From Bacillota bacterium (lineage in GTDB: Bacteria; Bacillota; Clostridia; DSM-8532), in assembly GCA_023443745.1 (NCBI GenBank), contig JAEZTB010000020.1:1-64000 (forward strand): a stretch of 64,000 nucleotides of DNA, written 5' to 3'. The notes under the pieces were generated by a model, which did not search any database, was not told where the DNA came from, and saw only the letters and a list, made by a program, of their open reading frames with translations. This document shows, one piece after another, positions 50,713 through 58,730 of this stretch. The translations under genes and the position numbers were made by a program. The first letter of the stretch is position 1. Each line of letters starts with the position of its first letter.

Positions 50713-50728
50713 GGCGGATGTGATACAT

Positions 50729-51430
50729 ATGAAAATTGCCGGCTTGCAGAAGAATTCTATGGTGGATTTTCCAGGGAAAATCTCAGCGGTGGTGTTCACA
50801 CAGGGCTGCAATATGAATTGCGGTTATTGTCACAATCGGCGGCTTATAGGCCAGTGCGTTCAACAAGATTTTGTTGAAGCTGAGGATGTTCTGGTCTTTT
50901 TAGAAAAACGCCGGGGACTTTTAGATGGCGTCGTGGTATCTGGTGGAGAGCCAACTTTGCAAAAAGACTTAATACTCTTTTTTGAAAAGGTTCGAAGTAT
51001 GGGGTATTTGACAAAGCTCGATACCAATGGTACAAATCCGGGACTTTTAAAACAGCTTATTCAAAGCCAGCTGTTGGATTATGTAGCCATGGATGTTAAA
51101 GCGCCTTTATGCAAATATCGTCAGGTATGTTGTTCAATGGTGGATACCCAAAAGATTCAGGAGAGTATAGATGCTTTGAAAGAGGGAAGGGTTGAATACG
51201 AATTTCGCACTACCTTCACCCCTGAGCTTTGTGATGAGGATCTTGTGGATATCACTAGAACCATAAGCGGTGCAAGGCGCTATGTGCTTCAACAATATAA
51301 AGAAGTGGATAAAAATGAAGGAATCTACACGGGAGTAATTGAAAGAAGAAATCTTCTTGAGGTCATTACTGCAGAGATAAAGAAAAGCGTAGGTGCTTTG
51401 CAAATTCGCGGTGAATTTGGTATGATATAA
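50729..51430 (+). CDS. nrdG: Anaerobic ribonucleotide reductase activating enzyme
   Basis: 233 residues from the ATG at 50729, with GGGCGG 11 nt upstream; a GTG at 50720 is less likely. The radical SAM motif CNMNCGYCHN and VVVSGGEPTLQKDL are clear. It generates the glycyl radical in NrdD. It starts 16 nt after nrdD, so it shares its promoter. Confidence 0.93.
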   Translation: MKIAGLQKNSMVDFPGKISAVVFTQGCNMNCGYCHNRRLIGQCVQQDFVEAEDVLVFLEKRRGLLDGVVVSGGEPTLQKDLILFFEKVRSMGYLTKLDTNGTNPGLLKQLIQSQLLDYVAMDVKAPLCKYRQVCCSMVDTQKIQESIDALKEGRVEYEFRTTFTPELCDEDLVDITRTISGARRYVLQQYKEVDKNEGIYTGVIERRNLLEVITAEIKKSVGALQIRGEFGMI

Positions 51431-51460
51431 ATAGATAGATAAAAATGAATGATCATGAAG

Positions 51461-51482
51461 AACGACGGGGCATCCCGTCGTT
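51461..51482 (+). terminator. Hairpin after nrdG
   Basis: AACGACGGG - GCAT - CCCGTCGTT: a perfect 9-bp stem, followed by CATTGTCTC rather than a clean T-run. It lies inside the longest open frame of the next gene, which argues against that frame's upstream ATG (51445). Confidence 0.55.
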
Positions 51483-51493
51483 CATTGTCTCAA

Positions 51494-51537
51494 TTTACGG
51501 GTCGAGGCTTGTGGCGCACTGCCATAGGAACAACACC
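51494..51537 (+). repeat. Dispersed hairpin repeat, copy C
   Basis: TTTACGGGTCGAGGCTTGTGG then CGCACTGCCATAGGAACAACACC. It shares 20 of 21 bases of the TTTACGGGTC.AGGCTTGTGG core with copy B at 3832-3867 (read on the minus strand). The hairpin arms are degraded here. Confidence 0.5.
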
Positions 51538-51561
51538 CCATTATTTAAGGTGGGTTTGATT

Positions 51562-52821
51562 TTGTATAAAGAAATCATCTTGGAAAACAATCTGACAGTC
51601 ATCTATGAGCGTCTCAATCATCTAAAGTCTGTTTCTTTCGGCGTTTGGGTCGGAGCCGGGTCAAGAAACGAAACTCAACAACAGAATGGAATCTCCCATT
51701 TCATTGAGCATATGGTTTTTAAAGGCACAAAAAATCGAAGTGCAAAAGATATCGCATGCGATATTGATAAAATTGGGGGACAGATCAATGCCTTTACAGG
51801 TAAGGATTGTACCTGCTATTATACCAAAACCCTGGACTCCGATCTCGAAACTGCGGCTGATGTTCTCTCAGATATGCTTTTTAATTCTGTTTTCGATCCG
51901 GTTCATATTGAAACCGAAAAGAAAGTAGTGTTAGAAGAGATCAGCATGTATGAGGACGATCCTGAAGAGCTTGTCCATGACCTGTTAACCGAAGAAATAT
52001 GGAGCGAAGGCCCTCTAGGTTACCCCATACTCGGCACGGAGAAGTCCTTGGAAAACATTACACGGGACATGCTTTTTGAGTATATGTCAACCTATTATAT
52101 ACCTGATAATTGTGTCATTTCTGTCGTCGGTAATTTTGAGGAATCAAGGCTTTTAGATATAATAAAGAAATATTTTGGTTCATGGAAGCCCCTTACCTAT
52201 TGCAGACTGTTTAAGGAGCGTCCCAAATTCAAGAACCATTTTCTCTATAGGGAAAAGGATACGGAACAGACTCATATTTGCATGGGCTTTAATGGTCTTC
52301 CTATGGGAGATGACCGCCTATATCCGCTCATGGTGCTCAATAACATTATCGGCGGAGGCATGAGCTCCCGGCTCTTTCAGAGTATACGGGAGGAACTGGG
52401 GTTGGTCTATTCCATATATTCTTTTCCAACCTCCTTTCGGGATGTGGGGATGTTTACCATATATGCCGCCACCAATCCCGACAGAACCAACCAGGTTATA
52501 GAACGGATAAGTATCGAGGTTCATGATATCTTAAAGAGCGGTATAACAGATAATGAGCTCTTTCGCAGCAAAAACCAACTGAAAGGGAACTTTATTCTAA
52601 GCCTTGACAGCACCTCGGGCCGTATGTCCTCCATCGGTAAATCCAAAATTATTACTGGGGTGGTACAATCCCCCGAAGAGATAGTAAGGCAGATTGAAGA
52701 GGTCAAGAAGGAACAAATCCTGGAGCTGGCCGACTGGATGTTTGGAAGAGGTGACGCCGGAGTGGTGATTCTAGGCGGAATGCCTGTAGCCGCATCCGTC
52801 CTTGATCAGTTTAAGTTTTAA
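51562..52821 (+). CDS. M16 family zinc peptidase (insulinase/PqqF-like)
   Basis: 419 residues from a TTG at 51562, with AAGGTGG (51548-51554) 7 nt upstream. This gives (M)YKEIILENNLTVIYERLNH, which matches the family start; the longer frame from 51445 would run through a hairpin and a repeat. The inverted zinc motif H-x-x-E-H is H46/E49/H50 (HFIEH), with the distal Glu in VLEEISMYEDDPEE. The C-terminal half has the R/Y-type substrate motif region (SSRLFQSIREELGLVYSIYS). Bacillus relatives are the YmxG/MlpA processing peptidases, often near dpa genes as here. Confidence 0.9.
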   Translation: MYKEIILENNLTVIYERLNHLKSVSFGVWVGAGSRNETQQQNGISHFIEHMVFKGTKNRSAKDIACDIDKIGGQINAFTGKDCTCYYTKTLDSDLETAADVLSDMLFNSVFDPVHIETEKKVVLEEISMYEDDPEELVHDLLTEEIWSEGPLGYPILGTEKSLENITRDMLFEYMSTYYIPDNCVISVVGNFEESRLLDIIKKYFGSWKPLTYCRLFKERPKFKNHFLYREKDTEQTHICMGFNGLPMGDDRLYPLMVLNNIIGGGMSSRLFQSIREELGLVYSIYSFPTSFRDVGMFTIYAATNPDRTNQVIERISIEVHDILKSGITDNELFRSKNQLKGNFILSLDSTSGRMSSIGKSKIITGVVQSPEEIVRQIEEVKKEQILELADWMFGRGDAGVVILGGMPVAASVLDQFKF

Positions 52822-52865
52822 GAACATAAGGAAATTTGAAATTTTATAGAATTCTAGATCGCATA

Positions 52866-52916
52866 GGGCTCTTAAAACAATACCCAAAAACGGGAATTGT
52901 TTTAAGAGCCCTTTTC
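52866..52916 (+). terminator. Intrinsic terminator after the M16 peptidase
   Basis: GGGCTCTTAAAACAAT(A)CCC pairs with GGG(A)ATTGTTTTAAGAGCCC, a stem of about 19 bp, followed by TTTT. Confidence 0.9.
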
Positions 52917-52929
52917 TATTAAAAGATAC

Positions 52930-52957
52930 ACCACCCGAAAGGGCGCCTCATAAAATG
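52930..52957 (+). promoter_or_regulatory. Possible SigK-type promoter of dpaAB
   Basis: ACC at 52930 and CATAAAATG at 52949-52957, 16 nt apart, resemble the mother-cell SigK consensus (AC near -35, CATAnnnTA near -10). dpaAB is under SigK in Bacillus. The last base of the -10 deviates. Confidence 0.35.
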
Positions 52958-52994
52958 TAATGTCGAGCAACCTTTGGGGGAGGTTATGGGAAAA

Positions 52995-53870
52995 ATGTAC
53001 AGGAGAAAATATGCTGTCCTGGGGGGAGATATGCGTAATCTCTACCTGGCTGAACTATTGAAAAAGGATTATCAGTATGTTGAGATATATGGTTTTGAGA
53101 AAAGCGGAAAGCCGTGGGCAATCAAAAATTCGCCTCTCGACTACGTTTTGGACGGTGCACGCGTTATTGTAGGGGGGATTCCTCTTATGAGTGACAACAG
53201 CTATCTCACTACACCGTTATCCAGAGAAAAGCTCACCATCGGTGAAGTTTTAGAAAAAATACCTGAGAACTCACTGTTTATTGCAGGAAAGATACCGGAT
53301 CATATTACAAAGCAGTTTGCCGAGAAGAAGGTCAAGTGCCTGGATATTGTGGAACGAGAAGAGCTTGCGGTTCTGAATGCAGTGCCTTCAGCCGAAGGAG
53401 CTATTCATATTCTGCTCCAGGAGCTTCCTATGACTTTGATGGGCAGTAGAATCCTCATCGTGGGTTATGGGCGAATAGGAAAAGTTCTGGCTAAAATGCT
53501 CCAAGGTTTTGGAGCAGAGGTTTGGGCTGCCGCCAGAAAATACTCCGATATTGCCTGGATAGAGGCACAGGGCTTAAAGCCTGTTCCTATGTATCAACTG
53601 GCACGATATGTTTCCGATATGGATGCTATTGTCAATACGGCTCCGGCGCTAGTGATCACCAAAGAAATTTTGGAAAAGACCAGGAATGATTGTTTCCTGC
53701 TGGATCTGGCTTCAGTGCCGGGGGGGATCGACTTTAAAGCGGCTGAAGCCTTTGGCTTTAAGGTTAATTGGGCTTTAGGGCTGCCCGGCAAGATCGCACC
53801 CCTGACGGCCGGCGACATCATTCGCCGCACCATCTATAACATTATTGAGGAAGAGGGGGGTGTTTATTGA
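52995..53870 (+). CDS. dpaA: Dipicolinate synthase subunit A
   Basis: 291 residues from the ATG at 52995 (GGGGGAGG ends 11 nt before); an ATG at 52986 is possible. MYRRKYAVLGGDMRNLYLAE is the DpaA/SpoVFA opening, and the NAD(P)-binding loop ILIVGYGRIGKVLAKML is in the second half. With DpaB it oxidises dihydroxy-tetrahydrodipicolinate to dipicolinic acid in the mother cell during sporulation. This is direct evidence that the organism belongs to an endospore-forming lineage. Confidence 0.92.
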   Translation: MYRRKYAVLGGDMRNLYLAELLKKDYQYVEIYGFEKSGKPWAIKNSPLDYVLDGARVIVGGIPLMSDNSYLTTPLSREKLTIGEVLEKIPENSLFIAGKIPDHITKQFAEKKVKCLDIVEREELAVLNAVPSAEGAIHILLQELPMTLMGSRILIVGYGRIGKVLAKMLQGFGAEVWAAARKYSDIAWIEAQGLKPVPMYQLARYVSDMDAIVNTAPALVITKEILEKTRNDCFLLDLASVPGGIDFKAAEAFGFKVNWALGLPGKIAPLTAGDIIRRTIYNIIEEEGGVY

Positions 53871-53871
53871 A

Positions 53872-54450
53872 ATGAATATCAACGGAAAGAAAATTGGATT
53901 TGCTATTACCGGTTCATTTTGTACCATCCAGGATGTCATCATTGAGCTTGAGCGCCTTGTTTTTCTGGGAGCGGATGTTACCCCAATCCTATCCAACAGT
54001 GTCGCCACTATTAATTCCCGTTTCGGGCGCGCTGAAGACCATAGGCGCCGAGTAGAACTCATAACGGGAAAACAATGTATTGAAACTATTGCCGAAGCGG
54101 AACCTATTGGACCCAGGAGATTGCTGGATCTACTTGTTATAGCTCCCTGTACCGGTAATACCCTGAGCAAGCTTGCCAACGGGATTACCGATACGCCTGT
54201 CACTATGGCTGCCAAGGCACATATCAGAAACCAAATGCCTCTTGTTTTAGCCATAGCAACCAACGATGGCCTTGCTGCAAGTGCCAAGAATCTTGGGCTC
54301 CTACTCAATACCAAGAACGTTTATTTTGTACCTTTTGGACAGGATGATGCTGAGAAAAAACCCACGTCACTGGTTGCACGATTTGGCCTTATTGTTCCTG
54401 CCATGGAGCACGCTCTGGAGGGTAAGCAAATCGAACCCCTATTGGTATAG
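53872..54450 (+). CDS. dpaB: Dipicolinate synthase subunit B (flavoprotein fold)
   Basis: 192 residues. The ATG at 53872 follows GAGGGGGG within the end of dpaA and gives MNINGKKIGFAITGSFCTI, the SpoVFB opening. The PPC-decarboxylase-like flavoprotein motifs VIAPCTGNTLSKLANGITDT and AIATNDGL are present. It starts 1 nt after the dpaA stop, so the two are coupled. The usual downstream asd-dapA genes are not here. Confidence 0.92.
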   Translation: MNINGKKIGFAITGSFCTIQDVIIELERLVFLGADVTPILSNSVATINSRFGRAEDHRRRVELITGKQCIETIAEAEPIGPRRLLDLLVIAPCTGNTLSKLANGITDTPVTMAAKAHIRNQMPLVLAIATNDGLAASAKNLGLLLNTKNVYFVPFGQDDAEKKPTSLVARFGLIVPAMEHALEGKQIEPLLV

Positions 54451-54517
54451 AGTTCTGGGATGTTTCTTATACTTAAAGAGCCCCGCACAGTCGAATTGAT
54501 ATATAACGAATAGCCTT

Positions 54518-54547
54518 AACCTGCATGAATTTGCAGGTTTTGCTTTT
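54518..54547 (+). terminator. Intrinsic terminator after dpaB
   Basis: AACCTGCA - TGAATT - TGCAGGTT followed by TTGCTTTT. Confidence 0.75.
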
Positions 54548-54581
54548 GTCTATTATACCGCTATTTTCGCAATAAAAACCA

Positions 54582-54590
54582 TGTTACAAT
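54582..54590 (+). promoter_or_regulatory. Possible extended -10 promoter of the MATE gene
   Basis: TGTTACAAT (TGn + TACAAT) lies 29 nt before the MATE start, after a terminator. The expected -35 position (TATTTT) is poor. Confidence 0.35.
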
Positions 54591-54619
54591 ATTAAAGACT
54601 CAAGACAAAAGGAGACAGT

Positions 54620-56017
54620 ATGAGGGTACTTGACTTAAATGATAAGCGTTTCTGGAAAATGATATTACGCTTTGGTCTTCCTATAGCTATTCAGAATCTA
54701 ATATTTAACAGCTTGACATTAGTTGACAATATATTGATCGGTGGACTTGGCGATACTCATATTGCTGCGGTAGGGGTAGCGAATAAGCTGACCTTTATTT
54801 TTTCGATCTTTCTCTTCGGGGTAAATAGTGGCGCCAACATATTCAGCGCCCAGTTTTGGGGCAAGAAGGATCTAAAGGGTGTCAGAATGGTTTTAGGCCT
54901 CAGCCTCATGCTAAGTATTGGGGTAGCTGTTCCTTTTACCTTTTTGGGAATCCTGGCACCTCGCTTTATCGTTGACATTTTCTCCAATGATCCTGAGGTG
55001 ATCCGTCAAGGCGCGAGCTTTTTAGGGATTATGGCTTGTTCTTATCCCATCAGTGCTGTTACATCCTCTTTTAGTATACAATCAAGAGGCGTGGGGAGAA
55101 CCAAAGTACCCCTTGTAGCCAGTTCCATTGCACTTGCAGTTAACACCGCTCTAGGCTATGTCTTAATATACGGAAAGCTGGGCATGCCCATGATGGGTAT
55201 ACGGGGAGCGGCTGTGGCTACCTTGGTTGCCAGAGTATTGGAATGTTTCATTCTTTTGGGCATTATTTATTGGAAGAAGTATGAGCTTGCTGCAAGAATA
55301 AGTGATTTTAGAGGTTATACCTGCGATTTTTTAATTCGCTTCATAAAGCCCGTGTCACCCGTTATTTTGAATGAGCTCATCTGGTCTATCGGAGTGAGCG
55401 GATATACCTACTTTTACGGGGTATTGGGTACTGAGGCTGTTGCCACGGTACAGATATTGGATGTTATTAATGGTATGTTCTTCTCTCTTTTTATGGGCCT
55501 TGGGAATGCCTGTGGAGCTGTCATCGGCAATCTTATAGGAGCCAGGGAGGAAGATACGGCAAAGGTCTATGCCAAACGTTGTGTTGTGGTAGGTGTGGGT
55601 ATGGCGCTGGTTGTAAGCGTTGCCCTTCTTCTGACGGCACCACTCTTTTTAGGTTTTTTCAATATAAGTGCTGAAACTTTTGAAATCTGTAAGAAAACCA
55701 TCATGGTGTATGCGGCATACATGGTACCCAAGATGATTAATATGATCATTATCGTAGGTGTCTGCCGCGGCGGAGGAGATACAATCTTCTCCATGATTAT
55801 TGATGCGGGAGCACCGTGGATCATCGGACTACCCATGGCCTACCTGGGAGTGCGTGTACTGGCTCTTCCTGTTTTTCTGGTCATGGCCATGATCAATCTT
55901 GAGGAGATTGTTAAAGGTATTTTAGGCATTATGAGGCTTATATCGGGCAAATGGCTCCATAACCTGGTCTATGATTTTAATCATGACGAGGAAGAGCTGG
56001 AGAGCTCTATAGCGTAA
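54620..56017 (+). CDS. MATE family efflux transporter
   Basis: 465 residues with 12 predicted membrane helices. FWKMILRFGLPIAIQNLIFN, LVDNILIGGLGDTHIAAVGV and ANIFSAQFWGKKD are typical MATE sequences of the Firmicutes branch. It is expected to export cationic drugs or metabolites in exchange for Na+ or H+; the substrate is unknown. AAAGGAGA precedes the ATG. The next gene starts 27 nt downstream. Confidence 0.92.
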   Translation: MRVLDLNDKRFWKMILRFGLPIAIQNLIFNSLTLVDNILIGGLGDTHIAAVGVANKLTFIFSIFLFGVNSGANIFSAQFWGKKDLKGVRMVLGLSLMLSIGVAVPFTFLGILAPRFIVDIFSNDPEVIRQGASFLGIMACSYPISAVTSSFSIQSRGVGRTKVPLVASSIALAVNTALGYVLIYGKLGMPMMGIRGAAVATLVARVLECFILLGIIYWKKYELAARISDFRGYTCDFLIRFIKPVSPVILNELIWSIGVSGYTYFYGVLGTEAVATVQILDVINGMFFSLFMGLGNACGAVIGNLIGAREEDTAKVYAKRCVVVGVGMALVVSVALLLTAPLFLGFFNISAETFEICKKTIMVYAAYMVPKMINMIIIVGVCRGGGDTIFSMIIDAGAPWIIGLPMAYLGVRVLALPVFLVMAMINLEEIVKGILGIMRLISGKWLHNLVYDFNHDEEELESSIA

Positions 56018-56044
56018 AAGTGGGGTTGAAGGGGCATAGAGGAT

Positions 56045-56755
56045 ATGCGGGAAAGTGATTTGTATTCACCTGTAAGGGATTGGCTCAAAGCACAAGGGTA
56101 CTCGGTCAAGGCAGAGGTTAGAGGTGTGGACATTATGGCCGTAAAGGGTGAAACCACGTTAATGGTGGAACTCAAAAATACGCTGAATCTTGAAGTCATC
56201 CTTCAAGCAGTTGATCGGCAGCGTCTTTCAGATACAGTCTATATCGGGGTACCCAAAAAGGGCCGTCTTCTTTTCACCAAACGGTGGAAACTTCTGATAC
56301 ATCTCTTAAAAAGGCTTGAACTGGGGCTGCTTTTGGTTTCTCATAAGGGAGAGATATGCTTTGTGGAGGAAGTATTGGCACCCGTCCCCTTTGACCGTGT
56401 TCAAAGCCGTGCCAAAACAAAAAAAAAGCGTGAGAATGTACTTTTGGAATTTGATCAGCGCCATGGCGACTATAACATAGGTGGTGTCAACAAGGTCAAG
56501 ATTCTGACGGTTTACAGGGAAAATGCCCTTACAATTGCTCATCTGCTCTCCATCCATGGACCTTTAAAGCCCAAGCAGCTCAGGAGCTTAGGGGCGGATA
56601 GTGTAAAAACCACTTCCATACTGAATCAAAATTTTTATGATTGGTTTATGCGTATAGAAAAAGGAGTTTATACCCTCAGTCCCAAAGGAGTAGAGGCCCT
56701 TAACGAATACAAGGATTTCGTTAATACACTTAATCAAACAGGAGGCTTGTCATGA
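56045..56755 (+). CDS. DUF2161 protein with PD-(D/E)XK nuclease-like fold
   Basis: 236 residues. The first 60 residues contain D29 (GVDIMAV) and E42-x-K44 (MVELKN), the D...ExK pattern of restriction-endonuclease-like folds, as in the DUF2161 family. The remainder has a winged-helix-like C-terminal part (ALTIAHLLSIHGPLKPKQLR, MRIEKGVYTLSPKGVEAL). Function unknown; a nuclease is possible. It overlaps the next gene by ATGA, indicating co-translation. Confidence 0.75.
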   Translation: MRESDLYSPVRDWLKAQGYSVKAEVRGVDIMAVKGETTLMVELKNTLNLEVILQAVDRQRLSDTVYIGVPKKGRLLFTKRWKLLIHLLKRLELGLLLVSHKGEICFVEEVLAPVPFDRVQSRAKTKKKRENVLLEFDQRHGDYNIGGVNKVKILTVYRENALTIAHLLSIHGPLKPKQLRSLGADSVKTTSILNQNFYDWFMRIEKGVYTLSPKGVEALNEYKDFVNTLNQTGGLS

Positions 56756-57213
56756 GGCGAAAGGAAAAAGAAATTACAGATGCTCATATTATTTCAGAGA
56801 TTCTAAACAAGGCAGAGACCGTTCATTTTGCCTTGGTGGATGATCATGAGCCCTATGCCGTAACCATGAATTATGGCTATAGAGATCATGCACTTTATCT
56901 TCATTGTGCACCGGAAGGGAGAAAAATTGACATTCTCAGGCGCAACAACCGGGTAGCTTTCACGGTGGAGACGGATGTGTCATTATTTTTGGGCAGTGAG
57001 GCATGCCAATGTACAACCATCTACAAAAGTGTTTTTGGAACAGGATTTGCAAGCTTTGTGGAGGATTTGGAAGGAAAAAAAGCAGCTCTTGATATCATAA
57101 TGGAAAAGCATTCGGGGCCGGGTAATTATACCTATCCCGAAGCCTTGTTGAAACGGACTGCCATCATTCGCGTCGATATTGACTTTTTAAGCGGGAAAAA
57201 ATCAGGCTGTTAA
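56752..57213 (+). CDS. Pyridoxamine 5'-phosphate oxidase family (NimA-like) flavoprotein
   Basis: 153 residues. The split-barrel FMN-binding pattern is seen in FALVDDHEPYAVTMNYGYRD and LYLHCAPEGRKIDILRRNN, as in Nim/PNPOx-like proteins. Members bind FMN or heme and some reduce nitroimidazoles; the role here is unknown. Coupled to the DUF2161 gene. Confidence 0.82.
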   Translation: MRRKEKEITDAHIISEILNKAETVHFALVDDHEPYAVTMNYGYRDHALYLHCAPEGRKIDILRRNNRVAFTVETDVSLFLGSEACQCTTIYKSVFGTGFASFVEDLEGKKAALDIIMEKHSGPGNYTYPEALLKRTAIIRVDIDFLSGKKSGC

Positions 57214-57220
57214 ATTTTCC

Positions 57221-57249
57221 TTGCCTATAACGGCCATTCATAGTACAAT
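57221..57249 (+). promoter_or_regulatory. Promoter of the leader-peptide/MFS transcript
   Basis: TTGCCT, 17 nt, TACAAT, 30 nt before the 34-codon leader frame. Confidence 0.5.
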
Positions 57250-57279
57250 TATTTCTGATAAAGTAATTGGAGGATTGTT

Positions 57280-57384
57280 ATGGAAATCCGGCTTACGAAG
57301 AGCCTCTATTTGAATCAGATGCCCATAACTCTGTCTGCTATCATACATGATATTCAGGCAAATTGGGGTCGTCTATCCAAATAG
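57280..57384 (+). CDS. Putative 34-residue leader peptide
   Basis: TTGGAGG sits 6 nt before ATG 57280; the frame encodes a 34-residue peptide from MEIRLTKSLYLNQM to NWGRLSK and ends at TAG 57384. It has its own promoter and a near-ideal ribosome binding site, and two terminators follow before the MFS gene. The arrangement resembles translational attenuation of drug-resistance genes, where ribosome stalling in the leader frees an antiterminator. I do not recognise the peptide itself. It could instead be a small stand-alone protein. Confidence 0.55.
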   Translation: MEIRLTKSLYLNQMPITLSAIIHDIQANWGRLSK

Positions 57385-57419
57385 ATGGTAAAATATGTAA
57401 GCTATGAGCAATATGATAT

Positions 57420-57447
57420 AACTCAGGCAGCTTGCCTGAGTTTTTTT
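57420..57447 (+). terminator. First terminator in the MFS leader
   Basis: ACTCAGGCA - GCT - TGCCTGAGT followed by TTTTTT. Its right arm (57434-57441, GCCTGAGT) is also perfectly complementary to ACTCAGGC of the second hairpin (57470-57477). Confidence 0.8.
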
Positions 57448-57451
57448 AATT

Positions 57452-57484
57452 AAAAGGCTTGAGTAGGTTACTCAGGCTTTTTTT
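57452..57484 (+). terminator. Second terminator in the MFS leader
   Basis: AAAAGGCTTGAGTA - GGT - TACTCAGGCTTTTT: a 14-bp stem with G-T pairs, running into T. It is mutually exclusive with pairing to the first hairpin. A third small hairpin, GCTTTGC-GAG-GCAAAGC (57487-57503), lies just before the MFS ribosome binding site. Confidence 0.75.
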
Positions 57485-57521
57485 GTGCTTTGCGAGGCAA
57501 AGCGTGTAGAGAGGTAATAAA

Positions 57522-58730
57522 ATGAATAGAATTTTTAAAAATATTAAAAAAGAATACATCTTCCAATTTGTCCGTAATACATCCTTATCCGAGGCCATAT
57601 GGGTGCTTTTTCTGGCATTCAGAGGCATGAGTCTTATTGAAATAGGACTTCTGGAATCCATCTTTCACATGACCGGTATGTTCATGGAAATTCCCACCGG
57701 CTTTATCGCTGATCGTTATGGCCGCAAGGTTTCCCGTATTATTGGTCGTTTTCTCGCATTCATAAGCTGTTTGCTCATGATTAGCTCTCAGAGTTTTTGG
57801 GGCTTTGCCGGCAGCTTTATACTATCTGCGTTATCTTTTAATCTTGAATCGGGAGCAGGTGATGCACTGGTTTATGACAGCCTGGCACAATGCGATAAAG
57901 AAGATGAATACATGAAGGTGAGAGGCAGAATTGAAATTTGTTACCAATTAGCTCACATGGTCTCACTATTGGTGGGAGGTGCCGTGGCAACCATCAGTTA
58001 TTATTTAGCTTATGCCATAACAGCGCTCATTCATCTCTTTGCCCTTGGTATTTCTTTGACCTTTGAGGAACCTCAGATAACCGTTAACCAAAAGGATATC
58101 TCCATATTCAAACACATGGGCCAATCTCTGAAAGCTGTATGGAATTATAGGATAATACTGCCGTACATCCTCCATATTGAGGTTTTTTCCCTCTTTTACA
58201 CAACCCTGCATTTCTATTTTCAGAGTTTTATGAAGTCGGAGGGTTATAAAGAATATCAAATAGGCATATTGCTGGCAGTAACATCCCTATTTGGAATGCT
58301 GACTGCAACGGTGGCTTATAAAGCTGAGAGACGACTGGGAGAAAAGGGGGTCATTATCCTTACAGGCGTGCTTCCTGGTTTTTTGTTCCTGATGATTGCG
58401 GTGACAAAGGCTGAGCCTGTTGCCCGTATCCTCATTTCGGCTTTGGAAGGCTTTATGTTTGTGGTTTTCGGGGACTATATCAACAAACGTATCCTGTCGG
58501 AGCACCGAGCGACTTTGCTTTCATTTCAATCCATGGTCTTCAGTGTCATGATGATTGTGTTCTTTCCGATTATAGGAGCAATATCGGAGCACTATGGCTT
58601 TAAGACGGCCTTTGGGTTAATTGCAGCACTGTCTCTTGTAACAGGTATCATGACAACGGCTTTCCTCTTAAAAAACATTAAAAAGAATGCTATGCTTGAA
58701 GATGAAGTTATTAAGCAGGAGAATCTATGA
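57522..58730 (+). CDS. Major facilitator superfamily transporter
   Basis: 402 residues with about 12 predicted membrane helices. The MFS loop signature after TM2 is ADRYGRKVSRIIGR, and EIPTGFIADRYGR is typical of the drug-efflux-like group in Clostridia. Substrate unknown. AGAGAGG precedes the ATG. No promoter is visible between the terminators and this gene, so expression probably depends on read-through from 57221. It overlaps sfsA by ATGA. Confidence 0.9.
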   Translation: MNRIFKNIKKEYIFQFVRNTSLSEAIWVLFLAFRGMSLIEIGLLESIFHMTGMFMEIPTGFIADRYGRKVSRIIGRFLAFISCLLMISSQSFWGFAGSFILSALSFNLESGAGDALVYDSLAQCDKEDEYMKVRGRIEICYQLAHMVSLLVGGAVATISYYLAYAITALIHLFALGISLTFEEPQITVNQKDISIFKHMGQSLKAVWNYRIILPYILHIEVFSLFYTTLHFYFQSFMKSEGYKEYQIGILLAVTSLFGMLTATVAYKAERRLGEKGVIILTGVLPGFLFLMIAVTKAEPVARILISALEGFMFVVFGDYINKRILSEHRATLLSFQSMVFSVMMIVFFPIIGAISEHYGFKTAFGLIAALSLVTGIMTTAFLLKNIKKNAMLEDEVIKQENL

